A DNA stretch of 64,000 bases from Trinickia symbiotica (GTDB taxonomy: Bacteria; Pseudomonadota; Gammaproteobacteria; Burkholderiales; Burkholderiaceae): positions 124,001-188,000 of the forward strand of contig NZ_PTIR01000005.1 in assembly GCF_002934455.1 (NCBI RefSeq), written 5' to 3'. Within the stretch, counting starts at the first letter, position 1. Each line of letters opens with the position of its first letter. Below are positions 62,201-64,000 of the stretch, piece by piece. The notes under the pieces were generated by a model. The model made no database searches. It had not been told where the DNA came from and saw only the letters and a program-made list of their open reading frames with translations. A program made the translations under genes and the position numbers.

Positions 62201-63588
62201 CGGACGGTTCCCGTGCGGTCGGTGACCGTTGCCAGTTGCCCCTGCGCGGAATATTCGTATCGAACCAAGACTTCTTCAGGTTCGCCCTCGACGCCGCGCG
62301 CGAGGCGCACCGCTGTGATGCATTGCGCGAATCCGGGATCGTAGTCGAAGCGCAACACGCGACCGCAGCTGTCGGTCATCTTCGACGGGCGATGCGCGCC
62401 GCCGGTTGCTTCGTACTGCAAAGCAATCCAGTTGCCGTTGCGGTCCTCGAGGCGTTGAAGCTTGAGCCGCTCCACCGGCGTCTGACCTGTCGCAGGTCCG
62501 AAGTCCCGGTAAAGCCCATCGACCGTTTCGACGATATAGTGCCCGCCCGCCGTACAGATCAGATACGTACCCTCGGGAACACTGAAGTGGCTCTCACCGG
62601 CGGGAACGGGCGGGAAGACGATATCGCGCCCTTGTTCGTCGTAATAGGTCAGGCTCTCGACCTCGCCGGCCGCGTTACGCTCAACGACGAGCTCGACGCT
62701 GAACGGCACGCTCCAGCCTTGCCCGAACCAACTGTCGGCTCGCACGTCATGGCTGCTGTAAAAGCGTCGCCAGGTAATCGGCAGCGGCCCGGGCAGCACG
62801 AAGTCCGTGTCGTGCTCACCGTCGAGAATCTTCCCCCCGGTAATGGCGTTGACCGGATGGCCCACGAGCGTGCGGATGCCATGGCCGATCATCCCGCCGA
62901 CAAAGCTGGCGCCGAAGCTCATCGCCAAGCAAGGCAGATTCCCCATGAGCCCCTTCAGGTTCATCCTGCCTCGTCCGCACAACGCCAACGCGACGCCGAT
63001 TGCGAAGCCCAGCACCCCGACCCACCAAGGCCGCTCGTCGTGGATCTCGCGCACCGTGACCGTTCCACCGCCGATGAATACGTTGTCCGAACCTTTCGCG
63101 ATCGAACCGCCGCATGTGGTCTTGTCCTTCACACGCGCGGCGGGCTGCCCATTGATGAATACACTGTCCGAGCCCTGCGCGATCATCTGCGGGCCGCCGT
63201 GATCGCTGCATTTCACCGTATCGAGATCGCCAGGCGAAGCAGCACGCGCCGCCTTCTCCCCGTTGACGAAGACATCGGACGACCCGCTGCTGATATTGCC
63301 TTTGATGACGGGCGGCACGAGCGCATCGACGGCACTCGACACGCCCTTGTCGATGAGTTCGTTGAGCCCCGTTCCCTCCATCGCCGCCGATACGGCAACC
63401 ATGATGGCAAGCTCGGCAGGCGCGGCCAATCCGCCCGTGCCGACCGCCAACGCCACGCCAGCCGCGGCCACCGCCGTCAACGCCGCGCCCACGGCAATGC
63501 CGGCCACGAGTGAGCCGCCCATCTTGAGCAGGTCACCCATTAGCGACGTATGTTCGATCGGATCGTCTATTCGCGCGGCTGCGGTCAT
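59296..63588 (-). CDS. PAAR-Rhs polymorphic toxin with C-terminal AHH nuclease
   Basis: 1,430 residues from ATG 63588 (frame open to 63729; that extension would overlap the chaperone gene). Layout: two or more membrane segments (about 22-70 and 187-205), a PAAR-like tip domain (about 97-182, with repeats [24 protein letters not shown] and DNVFIGGG), a DUF6531 start ([20 protein letters not shown] near 260), many YD repeats, and the Rhs core close [20 protein letters not shown] ... [20 protein letters not shown] ending DPWG near 1296. The last about 134 residues are the toxin; [10 protein letters not shown] (His1317, His1318) is the AHH nuclease motif. It is a predicted type VI secretion effector cutting nucleic acid in the target cell. 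Confidence 0.93.
   Translation of the reverse strand: [1430 protein letters not shown]
59976..60006 (-). repeat. 31-nt direct repeat of the Rhs core (in intact gene)
   Basis: Partner of the orphan copy at 58495-58525; the two are about 1.5 kb apart in the same orientation and flank the immunity gene and the toxin tip. Confidence 0.85.
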
Positions 63589-63641
63589 GGCCGAGAAGTC
63601 GTCAGGCGTAAGTCGAACAGGGGACTCGAGCGGGCGCGGCG

Positions 63642-64000
63642 TCAGCCAATGGCCCGCGAGCGCGGCGCAAAGCTGTCGAGCATCTGTTGCGCGAAGGCAA
63701 TTTGCTCTGCATCCAGCGGCTTGGCGCATGTCAGCGTCATGACGACCATGCGGTCCCCGCCGACGCGAAAGACCGTCTGCAATTGATGCAACGTCGCACC
63801 GCTTTGCTCGAGCACGAGATCGATCTGCGTACCGGGCAGTTTCTCGACACCCACCGTCACCGCGCGTCGTGCCACTTCCTTGAAGCTGGGCACCTGGCGC
63901 GCCGCCGCTTTCAATTGGCGATCAATGAATGCTTCTTCGCTTTCCTCGACCTGCAACGGCTCGCGCGAAACGACCAAGCTCAATCCGCCTGGTCCCAGGT
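63642..64000 (-). CDS. DcrB/DUF1795 (Eag-type) effector chaperone, 5' end cut by window edge
   Basis: 119 residues are inside the window. The frame is open to the edge, with LGPGGLSLVVSREPLQ continuing before the first in-window start codon, so the true start lies beyond 64000. The domain runs FIDRQLKAAARQVPSFKEV, KLPGTQIDLVLEQSGATLHQ, VFRVGGDRMVVMTLTC and LDSFAPRSRAIG, typical of DUF1795/EagR proteins. These bind the N-terminal membrane segments of PAAR-Rhs effectors and load them on VgrG. The rhs gene starts 53 bp after its stop. A vgrG gene would be expected just beyond the window. Confidence 0.9.
   Translation of the reverse strand, partial: LGPGGLSLVVSREPLQVEESEEAFIDRQLKAAARQVPSFKEVARRAVTVGVEKLPGTQIDLVLEQSGATLHQLQTVFRVGGDRMVVMTLTCAKPLDAEQIAFAQQMLDSFAPRSRAIG

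Overview
The window is high-GC chromosomal DNA from a Burkholderia sensu lato member (Burkholderiaceae; Paraburkholderia, Trinickia or a close relative). This rests on the gene families and their order: ybgC-tolQRAB-pal-cpoB followed by tRNA-Lys, glyA-nrdR behind a ZTP riboswitch, a cepacian-like GDP-fucose exopolysaccharide cluster, and an Rhs/PAAR effector locus. The genus is an inference; no rRNA is present. All gene names come from reading the sequence, without database searches.

Layout. (1) 1-3861, minus strand: a circularly permuted ATP-grasp, an alpha-E protein and a transglutaminase/DUF2126 protein (cut by the left edge). A good sigma-54 -24/-12 element and NtrC-like dyads lie upstream. 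(2) 4145-16573, minus strand: an exopolysaccharide operon, read as GlxA/AraC regulator, manC, wcaJ-type initiating transferase, wza, wzc, gmd, fcl and two glycosyltransferases. It makes GDP-mannose and GDP-fucose and exports a polymer, but no Wzy or Wzx is seen. (3) 17937-23665, plus strand: two paralogous secreted lipoprotein glycoside hydrolases, then a second GlxA/AraC regulator paralogous to the first. (4) 23737-37202: metabolic and transport genes: DsbA-family isomerase, TAXI-type binding protein, YqjM-like ene-reductase, MFS transporter, Tat-exported GH28 pectinase, methanethiol oxidase with a membrane partner, a fertility-inhibition-like protein, crotonase, degenerate EAL protein and glutaryl-CoA dehydrogenase. 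(5) 37432-38777: a YqjD/YqjE/DUF3318 envelope-stress cluster. (6) 38865-41875, minus strand: a minor pilin operon without pilY1. (7) 42044-44126: nrdR and glyA with a ZTP riboswitch. (8) 44317-50721: SDR, the complete tol-pal operon and tRNA-Lys. (9) 50826-56935: a DUF1493/STM2901 pair, a five-PAS orphan histidine kinase, a diguanylate cyclase and an FMN-binding protein. (10) 56968-64000, minus strand: a lower-GC mosaic with toxin-antitoxin remnants, orphan immunity genes, a displaced Rhs fragment, an immunity gene, a PAAR-Rhs-AHH nuclease effector and its Eag-type chaperone (cut by the right edge).

Three themes link the genes. Surface polysaccharide and envelope functions come from the EPS operon, the twin hydrolases, Tol-Pal and minor pilins. 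Signalling comes from the paired GlxA regulators, a GGDEF protein, a degenerate EAL protein and a PAS kinase. Interbacterial competition comes from the Rhs effector with an immunity array. The most unusual parts are the twin hydrolases bracketed by twin regulators, the scrambled Rhs/immunity array, the sigma-54/NtrC signature on the ATP-grasp triad, and the glyA riboswitch with its long leader.
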